NCBI RefSeq assembly: GCF_000445445.1
Contig: NZ_ASXP01000001.1
Location: forward strand, 542,501 to 606,500
DNA length: 64,000 nucleotides
DNA from: Sporomusa ovata DSM 2662
GTDB lineage: Bacteria; Bacillota; Negativicutes; Sporomusales; Sporomusaceae
Reading direction: 5' to 3'
Made by a program: the position numbers and the translations under genes. Numbering within the stretch: the first letter of the stretch is position 1; the number at the start of each line of letters is the position of its first letter. This document shows, piece by piece, positions 44,155 to 54,023 of the stretch. Below the pieces are notes generated by a model. The model saw nothing but the letters and a program-made list of their open reading frames with translations, had not been told where the DNA came from and made no database searches.

Positions 44155-46152
44155 ATGACGATTGTTGCTTTGCCCATGATGGACCCTGTTTATATTGAAT
44201 GGAAAAATTTCCTAAAAACAGGCAATCCCTATAAGTGCAACGCTCGTCAGCAGATTGTTGAATCGTGGGGCCGGTGTTATCATGGGGGAGTAGATCCTTA
44301 TGATGATAAAATTCACCAAAGGTTGGATGAGTTGAACCTACATAAAGTTTTAAAAGAAAAAGAAAAACTTATTGAGATAGCAAAACCCTTTATGTCTAAG
44401 CTTCATGAATTTTTTAAAGGAGCGGGCCTTATTGTTGTATTAACTGACGAAAATGGGTGCATTCTAGAAATGTTATGCGACGAAGATACGCGGCAGCATC
44501 CGATGATCAGCTGTTTTTATCCTGGCAGCAGCTGGCAGGAAGAAGCGGTAGGGACTAATGCCATTGGAACGGTACTCAAGCAGGGAGAACCACTTCAGGT
44601 ATCGGGTGCAGAGCATTATTGTAAAAAAAACCATTCTTTTGTCTGTTCAGCAGCATCAATTTTTGATTCTAATGGCCGGACTATTGGCGTTCTGGATATA
44701 TCCTACGCGTCCCGTGCGTCCCATTTGCATACATTGGGAATTGTAGCAGTTATTGCTGAAGCTATCACTGCAGAGTTAGGAATTTGGCAAAAAAACTGTG
44801 AATTGGATCTGCTTAGCAAAAGGATGGCCAAGTTTTTTAATACTGTTTCTGATGGTGTGCTTATCGTGGATAATAATGAGGTTGTAGTTGAAATAAACCC
44901 TGCCGGCAAAGCTATGCTCGGAAAGTCGGAGCAATGTGTTATCGGGATAGAACTTAAGCGGTTATTTGACAATAAATCGGGAGTGCTGTTAACTAACAGT
45001 AAACGGTATCATAATATCGAAATAATTGTAGATAATAAAGGAGACGGTCATTTTATAGCTTCGCGGGAGCCTTTAATTAATGATCATGACGTGATAACCG
45101 GTGGGATTATTTTTCTCAGACATAGCATACAAGTGAAAAATATGGTAAATCTAAATCATAGTAACGGCAACTATGCAACATTGCAGTTCAGCGATATTAT
45201 TGGCAAAAGTGTTGAAATACGCGAAGCTATACATGTTGCAACACGGGCTGCGGCCACGACATCAAATGTTTTGCTACATGGTGAAAGTGGTACAGGTAAA
45301 GAAATATTTGCTCAGGCCATTCACAATCAAAGTTGCAAGCATAACGGACCATTTGTGGCTGTCAATTGCGGGGCAATCCCACGGGAGTTGATTGGCAGTG
45401 AGTTATTTGGCTATGAGGAAGGGGCTTTTACGGGGGCGAAACGAGGCGGAAAACCAGGTAAATTCGAACTAGCTTCGGGTGGAACTCTTTTCCTGGACGA
45501 AATCGGTGATATGCCACTTGAACAGCAGACCGCCTTACTAAGAGTGATACAAGAAAGAAAAGTGGCGCGTATTGGCAGTGACAAGATGATTCCGGTTACT
45601 ATTCGTTTGATTTGTGCCACACACAAGAATCTGCTGGAAGAAGTTGAAAAAGGGGCTTTTCGACTTGATCTTTTTTATAGATTAAATGTGTTATCCATCA
45701 TTATTCCGCCGTTACGGGAGCGACGGGAGGATATACCTTGGCTTTTTGAGCATTTTTTAGAAAAGTTAAGTCGCGAACAGGGATGCGAATTTTCTGTGGA
45801 AGACGAAGTCGTTCCTTATTTAACTGGATACCACTGGCCAGGTAATGTCCGCGAGCTGCAAAACGTAATCGAACATGCGGCATGTTTAGCAGAGAATGGT
45901 GTTATTACGGTTGGTCATTTACCTGAACTGCTTTTTGCACCAGAATCACGCATGGTACTAGCATCACCACAGATAGATGAGACTATTTTTAGCAGGGAAC
46001 AGAGACAGCAGATGGCGGAATTTACGGAGAAATATAAGATAATTAGTAAGCTCGATGCCTTTGCCGGAAATGTTAGCCGGGTAGCGAAAGAATTAGGGAT
46101 ATCGCGAAAAACTTTATATAATAAGATGCGATTGCACGCTATCAAAAACTAG
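44155..46152 (+). CDS. Sigma-54-dependent activator (AcoR-like)
   Basis: This 665-residue activator has a GAF-like sensor ([22 protein letters not shown]), a PAS segment ([22 protein letters not shown]), a sigma-54 AAA+ domain with Walker A GESGTGKE near residue 377 and the sigma-54 loop GAFTGA, and a Fis-type helix-turn-helix at the end ([16 protein letters not shown]). The start [13 protein letters not shown] follows AAAGGAG; the longer open frame is rejected. It stands directly upstream of a -24/-12 promoter for an alcohol dehydrogenase, its likely target. Confidence 0.92.
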   Translation: MTIVALPMMDPVYIEWKNFLKTGNPYKCNARQQIVESWGRCYHGGVDPYDDKIHQRLDELNLHKVLKEKEKLIEIAKPFMSKLHEFFKGAGLIVVLTDENGCILEMLCDEDTRQHPMISCFYPGSSWQEEAVGTNAIGTVLKQGEPLQVSGAEHYCKKNHSFVCSAASIFDSNGRTIGVLDISYASRASHLHTLGIVAVIAEAITAELGIWQKNCELDLLSKRMAKFFNTVSDGVLIVDNNEVVVEINPAGKAMLGKSEQCVIGIELKRLFDNKSGVLLTNSKRYHNIEIIVDNKGDGHFIASREPLINDHDVITGGIIFLRHSIQVKNMVNLNHSNGNYATLQFSDIIGKSVEIREAIHVATRAAATTSNVLLHGESGTGKEIFAQAIHNQSCKHNGPFVAVNCGAIPRELIGSELFGYEEGAFTGAKRGGKPGKFELASGGTLFLDEIGDMPLEQQTALLRVIQERKVARIGSDKMIPVTIRLICATHKNLLEEVEKGAFRLDLFYRLNVLSIIIPPLRERREDIPWLFEHFLEKLSREQGCEFSVEDEVVPYLTGYHWPGNVRELQNVIEHAACLAENGVITVGHLPELLFAPESRMVLASPQIDETIFSREQRQQMAEFTEKYKIISKLDAFAGNVSRVAKELGISRKTLYNKMRLHAIKN

Positions 46153-46216
46153 CTAAAGCAACGTTGGCCAATCTCTTAGTATGTGCTGAATCAAGAGGCT
46201 GCTAATTGCTCTAAAG

Positions 46217-46288
46217 TAAGTGTTACCTTAAAGTGTGTAAAAAGTGTAACCTTGTTGCACAGTTTTACACACTTCAAGGTAACACTTA
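46217..46288. promoter_or_regulatory. Large palindrome, probable upstream activator site
   Basis: Arms of 26 bases (46217-46242 and 46263-46288) are complementary at 25 positions. A further half-site AGTGTAACCTT lies between them. It lies about 140-210 bases before the sigma-54 transcription start, the usual distance for activator binding. It could alternatively be a terminator for the activator, but no T tract follows. Confidence 0.6.
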
Positions 46289-46320
46289 TGGTGCAGCTGA
46301 ATAGCAGCCGATATAGCGCA

Positions 46321-46334
46321 TTGGATTAATCCAA
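46321..46334. promoter_or_regulatory. Palindrome TTGGATTAATCCAA
   Basis: A perfect 14-bp palindrome about 70 bases upstream of the -24 element. Its half-site equals that of the operator before the GntR gene at 898-919, so the same GntR protein may bind here. Confidence 0.45.
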
Positions 46335-46401
46335 CCCCAAAGATAGGCAAAATTGCCGGGTTTTAGACCAATTTTACTTTATTTTAAATTTTTTGAATAG
46401 T

Positions 46402-46416
46402 TGGCATAACAATTGC
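46402..46416 (+). promoter_or_regulatory. Sigma-54 (-24/-12) promoter of the alcohol dehydrogenase
   Basis: TGGCATAACAATTGC has the invariant GG and GC with exactly ten bases between them, matching the sigma-54 consensus. Transcription would start near 46428, leaving a leader of about 130 bases before the ATG. Confidence 0.88.
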
Positions 46417-46559
46417 GATACTATATTGTGGAAAGTCAAATAGCTAAGTGGGCAGGCGATTACCTTTAGGATAAACTGAATTTTAAAAATAAGGAGGTTG
46501 AAACTTAGGGTAACTTCGTTTGAGCCTATTTATAAAAAATTAAGGGGGAATTGTTAAGT

Positions 46560-47720
46560 ATGGAAAAGAAATCATTTGGGTATTTTAATCCGCCAGTAGC
46601 TATCATGGGCGTTGGGTGTCTTGAGGATATAGCTGATTACATTAAACCTATGGGATTCAAAAAAGCGTTAATCGTTAGCGATAAAGTACTTGTTGAAATC
46701 AAACTTATCAAAAAACTTACCGATGTTCTTGATAAAATCGGTGTAGGTTATTCTATTTTTGATGGCGCTCAACCAAACCCAACAGTTGGTAACGTTAATT
46801 CTGGTTTAAAAATACTTAAAGACGATGGTTGCGATTTTGTAATGTCCTTCGGCGGCGGTTCACCGCATGACTGTGCTAAAGGTATTGCTCTTGTTGCTTC
46901 TAACGGCGGCAAGATCGAAGATTATGAAGGCGTTAACAAATCAGCTAAACCGCAAATGCCTTTGATTGCAGTTAATACCACTTCCGGTACTGCTAGCCAA
47001 ATGACTCGTTTCTGTATCATTACCGATGAAACCAGACACGTTAAAATGGCTATCGTTGACTGGCATACAACCCCTATTATTGCTGTTGATGATGCTGATT
47101 TAATGCTTGCTATGCCTCCTTCCCTTACAGCTGCTACTGGTATGGACGCTTTGACTCATGCAGTAGAAGCTTATGTTTCCATAATTGCAACCCCTGTTAC
47201 TGACTGCGCAGCTATCAAAGCGATTGAATTAATTTCCGGTTTCTTGAGAAGAGCTGTTAAAGACGGCAAAGATATTGAAGCTAGAGAAATGATGACCTAT
47301 GCTGAATATCTTGCTGGTATTGCATTCAATAATGCTAGCTTAGGTTATGTACATGCAATGGCTCACCAACTTGGTGGTTTCTATGATCTTCCACATGGTG
47401 TTTGCAATGCAATCTTGCTCCCGGCTGTTTCGGACTTCAATGCCAAAGTTGTTCCTGAAAGATTTGTTGATATTGCTAAAGCTATGGGCGTAGATGTTGC
47501 CGGCTTATCTGCTGCAGATGCTGCTGCTAAGGGTATCGCTGCTATTCGCCAACTTTCTGCCGACATCAATATTCCTGCCGGCCTGAAAGATCTTAAAGGC
47601 TTCAAAGAAAGCGATATTCCAACACTTACTGCCAATGCACTGAAAGATGCTTGCGGTCTTACTAATCCTAAACAAGCTACTCCTGAAGAAATCACTGGTA
47701 TCTACAGAGCTGCTATTTAA
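46560..47720 (+). CDS. Iron-containing alcohol dehydrogenase
   Basis: This 386-residue group III alcohol dehydrogenase has the nucleotide segment [16 protein letters not shown] and the metal-binding region [17 protein letters not shown] with DLPHGVCNA. Members reduce aldehydes with NADH. The ATG at 46560 is preferred over the TTG at 46551, which is too close to the GGGGG ribosome site. Control by the adjacent sigma-54 activator is likely. Together with AOR it could interconvert acids, aldehydes and alcohols. Confidence 0.95.
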   Translation: MEKKSFGYFNPPVAIMGVGCLEDIADYIKPMGFKKALIVSDKVLVEIKLIKKLTDVLDKIGVGYSIFDGAQPNPTVGNVNSGLKILKDDGCDFVMSFGGGSPHDCAKGIALVASNGGKIEDYEGVNKSAKPQMPLIAVNTTSGTASQMTRFCIITDETRHVKMAIVDWHTTPIIAVDDADLMLAMPPSLTAATGMDALTHAVEAYVSIIATPVTDCAAIKAIELISGFLRRAVKDGKDIEAREMMTYAEYLAGIAFNNASLGYVHAMAHQLGGFYDLPHGVCNAILLPAVSDFNAKVVPERFVDIAKAMGVDVAGLSAADAAAKGIAAIRQLSADINIPAGLKDLKGFKESDIPTLTANALKDACGLTNPKQATPEEITGIYRAAI

Positions 47721-47779
47721 TTAAGTAGAATGATATAATCAAAGAAAAATTGAAATAGTTACCATTTGTTAGTAAAAAG

Positions 47780-47826
47780 GGTTGGTTTATATTCATCATA
47801 GTATGATATATAAACCAACCTGATTT
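47780..47826 (+). terminator. Terminator after the alcohol dehydrogenase
   Basis: GGTTGGTTTATAT (47780-47792) pairs perfectly with ATATAAACCAACC (47808-47820). TGATTTAATTTTC follows. Confidence 0.8.
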
Positions 47827-47922
47827 AATTTTCAGTGAACACGAGTATAGTAAAATATGACATTTGATTCGTTTCAATGTTATTTTGTGATATAATGGAA
47901 CAAGCGTATAACATTTGATGGT

Positions 47923-48150
47923 TTGCAGCAGTTTATATCTGTAGGTATAGAAACTGTTGTCGTAACCACTGATAACCAGAGAGCAGAAACTATTCAATAC
48001 CTAAGCAGTGAGGAAGCTAGTGAAAAATCGAGACGGTTGCAAAGACGCGTAAGCCGTTTTTATCTAAAAATAAAGGAGTTGAGAAGCCGAAATAAGAGCG
48101 CAAACTTACTTAAACTGGAAGGGGAAATTAACAAAATTTATCTCAGGTAG
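47923..48150 (+). CDS. Small basic helical protein (75 aa)
   Basis: A 75-residue frame opens from a TTG. The C-terminal part SSEEASEKSRRLQRRVSRFY is strongly helical and basic. No convincing ribosome site is seen, so the start is uncertain. It precedes the moeA-type genes; function unknown. Confidence 0.4.
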   Translation: MQQFISVGIETVVVTTDNQRAETIQYLSSEEASEKSRRLQRRVSRFYLKIKELRSRNKSANLLKLEGEINKIYLR

Positions 48151-48213
48151 CGTAATTTTGTTATCCGAAGCTATAAGTTTTTGATGAGTTTCTTGTAACG
48201 GCTTTCGATTATT

Positions 48214-48417
48214 ATGAAATCAATTGCAAACCATGAAAAGCTTAAAAATAAAATTATTGAGTTAGCGAAACAAGGAAAGCTAACTTGTGAAGAAGCTCAT
48301 CAGCTAGCTGAGTCTGAGGGCGTGCCGTTAGTAATCATAGGCAAGGTGGCTGTAGAAGCTGGGGTAAGAATTAGCGATTGCCAGTTAGGCTGTTTCGGGA
48401 AGTATAAGGAGCGTTAA
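48214..48417 (+). CDS. Small conserved-looking protein before moeA (67 aa)
   Basis: A 67-residue protein with KLTCEEAHQLAESEGVPLVI and GVRISDCQLGCFGKYKER. The first half looks like a helix-turn-helix-type helical region, the second ends in two cysteines. It abuts moeA (spacing two bases), so it belongs to the molybdenum-cofactor operon. I do not recognise a named family. Confidence 0.6.
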   Translation: MKSIANHEKLKNKIIELAKQGKLTCEEAHQLAESEGVPLVIIGKVAVEAGVRISDCQLGCFGKYKER

Positions 48418-48419
48418 TT

Positions 48420-49658
48420 ATGGAGTATTTTAATTGTATAGCTTTAAAAGAGGCAGAACAATTGATAGTGAACAAATTAGACGGGCTTATAGTTGGGAGC
48501 GAACAAGTATCTTTGGTTGAAGCTTTAGGACGCATTGTGGCGGAAGATGTTGTTAGTAAAGAAGATTTGCCGCCTTTTAGCCGGTCAACTGTTGATGGGT
48601 TTGCAGTACGTGGCATGGATACATTTGGGGCGGGTGAAGGTGTGCCTGCGTTATTCGATATTGTGGGTGAAGTGGCTATGGGGCAGCAGACCGATGTTCA
48701 GTTAAAACCTGGACAGGCTGTGACTATACCTACAGGTGGTATGTTGCCAATGGGAGCAGATGCTGTCGTTATGCTGGAACATGCAGAACGACCTGATAGT
48801 AGTAGTCTGCTAGTTCTAAAGGCAGTTGCACCCGGAGAAAATGTAGTTGTTAAAGGTGAAGATATTAGTGCAGGACGCCACTTGCTGCATCAAGGGCAGA
48901 AAATTCTGCCGCAGGACATTGGGGCGTTGGCCGCCTGCGGTTGTGCAGCAGTGTTAGTACGGCAGAAGCCTGAGGTCGTAATTATTTCCACCGGTGATGA
49001 GGTGGTGGATGTGGCTTGTACTCCGGTAAGCGGTCAAATTCGTGATATTAATTCCTATGCGTTGGCAGCAATGCTTGAAGATGCCGGGTGTATAGTTAAG
49101 CGTTATGGAATAGTAAAAGACCAATATGAGGATTTGTTAGCAGCCCTATCGCAGGCGGTAAACCGTTGTACTATGATAGTTGTATCAGGCGGCAGTTCTG
49201 TTGGGGTGCGGGATCATACTGTTAGAGTTATTAAAGAGCTGGGCAAGTCTGATGTAGTGTTTCACGGGGTGGCAATAAAACCTGGTAAGCCTACTATTTT
49301 TGGCATGATTGGAAAAGTGCCGGTATTTGGTTTACCAGGGCATCCGGTGGCTGCGATGACTGTATGTAGTCAAATAGTAAAACCAGCAATACAAATACTT
49401 CTTGGTCAGATGATTAAAGATGTTTATACTATACCAGCCCGGATGTTGCGCAGCATGGCTTCGGTACCGGGCAGAGATGATTATATTAGAGTGCAATTAA
49501 TTAAGAAGGCTAATGAATATTGGGCTGAGCCTGTTTTGGGAAAATCGGGTTTAATTAGTACCATGTCTGCGGCTGACGGCATTGTACATATTGCAGCTGA
49601 CAAAGGCGGCTTATATAGTGAGGAAATGGTACAAGTGGAGCTTATTACAAAACAGTAA
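48420..49658 (+). CDS. moeA: Molybdopterin molybdenumtransferase MoeA
   Basis: This 412-residue enzyme inserts molybdate (or tungstate) into adenylylated molybdopterin. MoeA landmarks are LPPFSRSTVDGFAVRG, PTGGMLPMGADAVVMLEHAE, the MogA-like domain VVSGGSSVGVRDH and FGLPGHPVAA. It is translated just after a small gene and followed by a second moeA-type gene. Confidence 0.94.
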   Translation: MEYFNCIALKEAEQLIVNKLDGLIVGSEQVSLVEALGRIVAEDVVSKEDLPPFSRSTVDGFAVRGMDTFGAGEGVPALFDIVGEVAMGQQTDVQLKPGQAVTIPTGGMLPMGADAVVMLEHAERPDSSSLLVLKAVAPGENVVVKGEDISAGRHLLHQGQKILPQDIGALAACGCAAVLVRQKPEVVIISTGDEVVDVACTPVSGQIRDINSYALAAMLEDAGCIVKRYGIVKDQYEDLLAALSQAVNRCTMIVVSGGSSVGVRDHTVRVIKELGKSDVVFHGVAIKPGKPTIFGMIGKVPVFGLPGHPVAAMTVCSQIVKPAIQILLGQMIKDVYTIPARMLRSMASVPGRDDYIRVQLIKKANEYWAEPVLGKSGLISTMSAADGIVHIAADKGGLYSEEMVQVELITKQ

Positions 49659-49670
49659 GGATGAGGCATT

Positions 49671-51611
49671 TTGTATAAAGTTAAAGCATATTTAGATAGT
49701 CTGCCCCGGGATCAGGCTGAAAAGTTATGGTGGGAAAAACTTCTTGCTGTGGACTATTTCACCAATTTACCTGTGGAAGAAGTGAGTATCAGTGATGCGT
49801 TAGGACGGGTAACAGCTCGGTGCGTGTATGCCAGGCAGTCAGTGCCACATTATAATGGGGCGGCAATGGACGGTATTGCGGTAAGAGCCCAGGATACCTT
49901 TGGGGCAGGAGAAACTACCCCAAAAAAATTGCTGGTGCTGAAGGCCGGCGAGCCATTTGTTGATGCAGGCTGCTATATTGTAGACACCGGTGATTTAATG
50001 CCACTTGGTACTAATGCGGTCATAATGGTTGAGGATGTACATTTATCATATGGATATGCTGATATTATTGCAGCTGCTGCGCCGTGGCAGCATGTCCGTG
50101 TTATTGGCGAAGATATTGTGGCTAATGAAATGGTATTGGCAGAGCACCATGTTATTACTCCTTCGGATATTGCAGCTTTGCTGGCAGCAGGACTGGATAG
50201 TGTAGAAGTTGTCGCTAAGCCCAAAGTGACCGTTATTCCTACAGGCAGTGAATTAGTGGCAACTCATCAGGAGCTTAAGCCAGGGGCTATTTTAGATGTT
50301 AATTCTCATATGTTGTGTGCGGCGGTAACCAATTGGGGCGGCGAGCCAACACGCCATGAGATCGTGTATGATGATTACCAAAAGATAAAAACAGCTATTG
50401 TTGATAGTTTGAAAGTCAGTGATATGGTCATTACTAATGCTGGAACATCAGCTGGTACGGAAGACTTTACTGCCGATATACTCTCAGAGCTCGGTGAAGT
50501 ATTGGTACATGGTGTAGCAATTAAACCAGGTAAACCGGTAGTACTGGCCATCTGTCAGGGAAAACCTGTCATTGGGCTTCCTGGATATCCGGTATCAGCG
50601 ATGTTGACAGCTGATCTATTTGTTCGTAATGTGCTGCATGCCAGGCAGAAACTGCCTCAACCGGAGGTTAAAACAGTGGCAGCCACTATGTCCAGACAAG
50701 TTTACTCGCACATTGGTGTCGAAGAATATGTTAGGGTGTCACTAGGCGAAGTTCAGGGAAAATTTGTTGCTGCACCGTTAGGACGCGGAGCTGGCTTAAT
50801 AAGTTCCTTAACTAAGTCTCAGGGGATGGTGGTTATTAAAGAGACTAACGATGGTCTGGCTGCGGGAACGGTTACAGAGGTTAAACTATTTGGCAGACAA
50901 CAGGCTGGTAAAACTATTTTATCAATAGGCAGTCATGACCTTGCACTCGAGATTCTGGGCGTATTTTTAGGCAGGCAGGCAGGCCTTTCGTTGTCCTGTG
51001 CCAATGTTGGCAGCATGGGTGGTATTATGGCGATACGCAATAATGAGGCGCATATTGCGGGGATACATCTGCTTGATGAAAAGACTGGTGAATATAATGT
51101 TTCCTATGTAAACCGCTATTTAAAAAATAATGAATCCTGGCGAGTGGTGCATTTAGCTATGCGAGATCAAGGGTTAATGGTTTTGGCAGGAAATCCCAAA
51201 GGGATTCAGGGACTGGGTGATTTAGTACGCTCAGATATTGAATACGTCAATCGCCAGCGGGGCGCTGGCACACGAATGCTACTGGATTATCAGCTGCAAA
51301 AAATGAATATAGAGTCTAGTAAAATAGTCGGCTATGAAAAAGAGGTTGGCACTCACATGGCAGTAGCAGCCACAATTGCAGGCGGTTCTGCTGATACCGG
51401 TATGGGTATACGTGCTGCGGCTAAAGCACTTGGACTGGATTTTATTCCGGTAGGTCAGGAGCGGTATGATCTTATTTTGAATTTTGCACCTGAAGATGAA
51501 AGGCCCGCGTTAATTATAAAGATTTTACAGTCGCCAGAGTTTCAGCAGCAAGTTGAGGCTCTCGGTGGATATGATTTGACTGATGCTGGAAAATTGATGG
51601 CTCTGAGTTGA
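49671..51611 (+). CDS. MoeA fused to a periplasmic-binding-like domain
   Basis: This 646-residue protein begins at TTG. Residues 1-400 are MoeA-like (NGAAMDGIAVRAQDTF, TNAGTSAGTEDF, IGLPGYPVSAM). The C-terminal part, from about residue 410, resembles the PBP-like domain seen in molybdate-responsive LysR-type proteins (GTRMLLDYQLQKMNI, HMAVAATIAGGSADTGMGIR). It would sense or handle a small ligand, perhaps an oxyanion. Two MoeA types side by side may separate molybdenum and tungsten insertion. Confidence 0.9.
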   Translation: MYKVKAYLDSLPRDQAEKLWWEKLLAVDYFTNLPVEEVSISDALGRVTARCVYARQSVPHYNGAAMDGIAVRAQDTFGAGETTPKKLLVLKAGEPFVDAGCYIVDTGDLMPLGTNAVIMVEDVHLSYGYADIIAAAAPWQHVRVIGEDIVANEMVLAEHHVITPSDIAALLAAGLDSVEVVAKPKVTVIPTGSELVATHQELKPGAILDVNSHMLCAAVTNWGGEPTRHEIVYDDYQKIKTAIVDSLKVSDMVITNAGTSAGTEDFTADILSELGEVLVHGVAIKPGKPVVLAICQGKPVIGLPGYPVSAMLTADLFVRNVLHARQKLPQPEVKTVAATMSRQVYSHIGVEEYVRVSLGEVQGKFVAAPLGRGAGLISSLTKSQGMVVIKETNDGLAAGTVTEVKLFGRQQAGKTILSIGSHDLALEILGVFLGRQAGLSLSCANVGSMGGIMAIRNNEAHIAGIHLLDEKTGEYNVSYVNRYLKNNESWRVVHLAMRDQGLMVLAGNPKGIQGLGDLVRSDIEYVNRQRGAGTRMLLDYQLQKMNIESSKIVGYEKEVGTHMAVAATIAGGSADTGMGIRAAAKALGLDFIPVGQERYDLILNFAPEDERPALIIKILQSPEFQQQVEALGGYDLTDAGKLMALS

Positions 51612-51822
51612 TTTTGAAAAAATAATCAGGCACCATGTATATAACATAACTTAAGAGGGTATACTAGTTGTGTAGCGGTGTCCTCGAAGAGAAACGAGAT
51701 TGCGAAACATTATAATTGAAAAATGCGCATATAGTAAGCACCATATACATAAAACCCCGGCCGATTTCGGCAGGGGTTTTTAAAATTATAATAAGGTAAG
51801 ACTATTGATGGAGGTGATAAAA
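51612..51822. other. Intergenic stretch with terminator
   Basis: A terminator stem (about 51752-51782, AAAACCCC with GGGGTTTT arms) ends the moeA pair. Before it lies a short stem CTCG/CGAG near 51684-51700. Nothing coding is seen. Confidence 0.5.
51752..51782 (+). terminator. Terminator of the moeA pair
   Basis: AAAACCCC plus GGCCGA pairs with TCGGC plus GGGGTTTT, with T residues at the end. Confidence 0.88.
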
Positions 51823-51951
51823 ATGCCTGTACCCAAAACAGGGGTTGATAAATTTGGCATTGAGCATGAAGTCAAGAACGAAAAAGGGAATAAGGAATTA
51901 TCTGATGAAGAGGTACGCAAAAAAGCGATGCATTTTGGGACTAAGGATTAA
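51823..51951 (+). CDS. Small charged protein (42 aa)
   Basis: ATG preceded by GGAGGTGATAA opens MPVPKTGVDKFGIEHEVKNE and ends KKAMHFGTKD. The strong ribosome site and the charge pattern support expression. Function unknown; such short polar proteins are often seen as small acid-soluble or stress proteins, but nothing here proves that. Confidence 0.55.
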   Translation: MPVPKTGVDKFGIEHEVKNEKGNKELSDEEVRKKAMHFGTKD

Positions 51952-52053
51952 TGTGCTAAAATTGGCCCCCATTAATTTTGCACACGGCAGGATTATGCGC
52001 CAGTAACCGCAAATAGTTATAATTAAATATTCGCACAATTAAGGGGAGTTTCT

Positions 52054-52797
52054 ATGCAGAGTGAGATTGCTATACGACTAAAACTCAAATATTCTCCTAT
52101 TGCCGTGCTATTTACCAATGAAAAACCGCAGGAAGCGCTGGAGTTTACTGAAGGCCGCTGGGGTTGTGTTGCTGCTATGCTAACCGCCGCCGCCAAAGGA
52201 AAGCAAGTTGTTTTTAGCCGCAGTACCTTTGGCTGTTTAGGCGGTGGTGTTGGATTAGGATTCGGCAATATGTATCCGCAGTTTCCCGGCGGCTTTGAAT
52301 ATTTTTTATCAACAGGTAAAGAAGGCTATCGTGAAGGTGAGGCCTATAAAAAGACACCGGAATTGGCCAGAACGCTGGAAACATCACTGCCGATTACAGA
52401 CATACCAGAGCAATATGTTGTTTTTAAGCCACTTGCTGAGGTTGATATTGCCATAGAAGAACCACGAGTAGTAGTATTCTATGCTAATCCGGATCAATTG
52501 TCGGCACTTGTCGTCCTGGCAAATTATGGGAGACCAGGTATTGACAATGTGGTGATACCCTTTGGCGCAGGCTGCCAGACGACTTGTCTGATTCCCTGGG
52601 GCGAGGCTGGTCTGGAATACCCACGGGCGGTAGTTGGTATGACTGATATTTCGGCAAGACCAGTTATTGATGCTGATTTGTTATCCTTTAGTGTGCCGCT
52701 TGTCATGTTCAAGGAAATGGAAGCCAATGTGCCGGGCAGCTTCCTGGAGAAACCTGCTTGGCACAAAGTAGCGGCGCGCATTTCTAATAATGAGTGA
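52054..52797 (+). CDS. DUF169 family protein
   Basis: This 247-residue protein fits the DUF169 family: an opening LKYSPIAVLFTNEKP, the loop TFGCLGGGVGLGFG with a conserved cysteine, FPGGFEYFLSTG, and near the C-terminus GAGCQTTCLIPWGEA with two cysteines. Members occur in anaerobes near cofactor and one-carbon genes; the reaction is not established. A terminator follows at 52826. Confidence 0.85.
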   Translation: MQSEIAIRLKLKYSPIAVLFTNEKPQEALEFTEGRWGCVAAMLTAAAKGKQVVFSRSTFGCLGGGVGLGFGNMYPQFPGGFEYFLSTGKEGYREGEAYKKTPELARTLETSLPITDIPEQYVVFKPLAEVDIAIEEPRVVVFYANPDQLSALVVLANYGRPGIDNVVIPFGAGCQTTCLIPWGEAGLEYPRAVVGMTDISARPVIDADLLSFSVPLVMFKEMEANVPGSFLEKPAWHKVAARISNNE

Positions 52798-52825
52798 ATT
52801 CGTTTCAATATGGACACGATTCGGG

Positions 52826-52856
52826 AAGGCCTTAGCTCAAAGCTGGGGCTTTTCTT
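52826..52856 (+). terminator. Terminator after the DUF169 gene
   Basis: AAGGCCTTAGCT pairs with AGCTGGGGCTTT (G-U pairs included), followed by TTTTCTT. Confidence 0.75.
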
Positions 52857-52893
52857 ATCGCAATACTATTCCAACTCTTGGTTATTTTTCTGT

Positions 52894-52922
52894 TTGCATG
52901 ATAGATAAAACTGTAGTACAAT
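52894..52922 (+). promoter_or_regulatory. bioB: Promoter of the biotin operon
   Basis: TTGCAT (52894-52899) and TACAAT (52917-52922) are 17 bases apart, just upstream of two BirA-type operators. Confidence 0.7.
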
Positions 52923-52927
52923 TCTAA

Positions 52928-52958
52928 TTGTTAACCATATAATTTACGAACCGTTAAC
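52928..52958. promoter_or_regulatory. BirA-type biotin operator 1
   Basis: TTGTTAAC and GTTAAC half-sites face each other across a 17-base centre. The site covers the expected transcription start. The pattern matches the TTGTTAAC/GTTAACAA consensus of Firmicute BirA sites. Confidence 0.75.
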
Positions 52959-52969
52959 TGATAAAGTTA

Positions 52970-53002
52970 TTGTTAACTAATAAAACTTAAAACAGTTAAC
53001 AA
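52970..53002. promoter_or_regulatory. BirA-type biotin operator 2
   Basis: A second, more perfect site: TTGTTAACT and AGTTAACAA separated by 15 bases. Both sites lie between the promoter and bioB. Confidence 0.85.
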
Positions 53003-53021
53003 TAAGCGGGGAGGAGTAGCA

Positions 53022-54023
53022 GTGACTAACATTGAGTTTATCATGAAAATCGGTACCAAAGTGCTTCTGGGTGGAGAAATAGTAAAGGAAGAGGCGGCGA
53101 AACTAGGAGCAGTTGAGGATAAAGATGTGCCGTTTTTGTTAGCAATGGCTGATAAAATCAGACAGCAGTTTGTGGGGGACGACGTGGACTTGTGTGCTAT
53201 TGTCAATGGTCGCTCAGGTATGTGTTCTGAAAACTGCCGTTTTTGCGCACAGTCAGTCCATCATCAGGCCAATATTCAAATATATCCGCTTCTTAGTGAA
53301 GCAAAGCTTATGGCTGCTGCTAAGCAGGCCGAGGCCGGAGGTGCCTTGCGTTTTAGTATAGTTACCAGCGGCAGAGGTGTAGAACAGGATCGCGATTTTC
53401 CCAAGATGGTTAGTGCGCTAAAGCGTATTAACCAGGAAACTAACCTGAAAGTGTGTGCTTCACTTGGTACATTGACACTGGAACGGGCTAAAGCACTAAA
53501 AGACGCCGGAGTTAGTCGTTACCACCATAATGTGGAGAGTAGCCGTAATTTTTATTCTAAGGTATGTACAACCCATACTTATAATGACCGGGCTGCAACG
53601 ATTGCTATTGCTCATGAAGCGGGGTTGGAGGTATGCTCAGGCGGCATTATCGGTTTGGGTGAAAGCATGGAGGATAGAATAGATATGGCCTTTGAACTTA
53701 AGAAGTTTGGTGTTCATTCTGTGCCGCTGAATATATTAAACCCCATTAGAGGGACCGCTTTAGCCGGGCAGCCACCTGTGCCGCCACGTGAAATATTGAA
53801 AACCTTTGCACTGTTCCGGTTTATCATGCCTGATAAGGGAATTCGCACCGCAGGCGGGCGGGAAGTTAACCTGCGGGATTTACAGGCTATCAGTTTAATG
53901 GGTGGAATTAATGGGATGCTGATTGGTGGTTATCTAACAACAGGCGGCCGCAATTATGAAATGGATGTAGCTATGGTGAAAGACTTGGGGCTTAGTCCCT
54001 TAGCGGCAAAAGATGCAAAGTAG
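53022..54023 (+). CDS. bioB: Biotin synthase
   Basis: This radical SAM enzyme inserts sulfur into dethiobiotin. It has 333 residues. The SAM cluster motif CSENCRFC gives Cys68, Cys72 and Cys75. Later segments YHHNVESSRNFY, GIIGLGES and LNPIRGTAL are characteristic. It opens the biotin operon behind two BirA-like sites. Confidence 0.96.
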   Translation: MTNIEFIMKIGTKVLLGGEIVKEEAAKLGAVEDKDVPFLLAMADKIRQQFVGDDVDLCAIVNGRSGMCSENCRFCAQSVHHQANIQIYPLLSEAKLMAAAKQAEAGGALRFSIVTSGRGVEQDRDFPKMVSALKRINQETNLKVCASLGTLTLERAKALKDAGVSRYHHNVESSRNFYSKVCTTHTYNDRAATIAIAHEAGLEVCSGGIIGLGESMEDRIDMAFELKKFGVHSVPLNILNPIRGTALAGQPPVPPREILKTFALFRFIMPDKGIRTAGGREVNLRDLQAISLMGGINGMLIGGYLTTGGRNYEMDVAMVKDLGLSPLAAKDAK

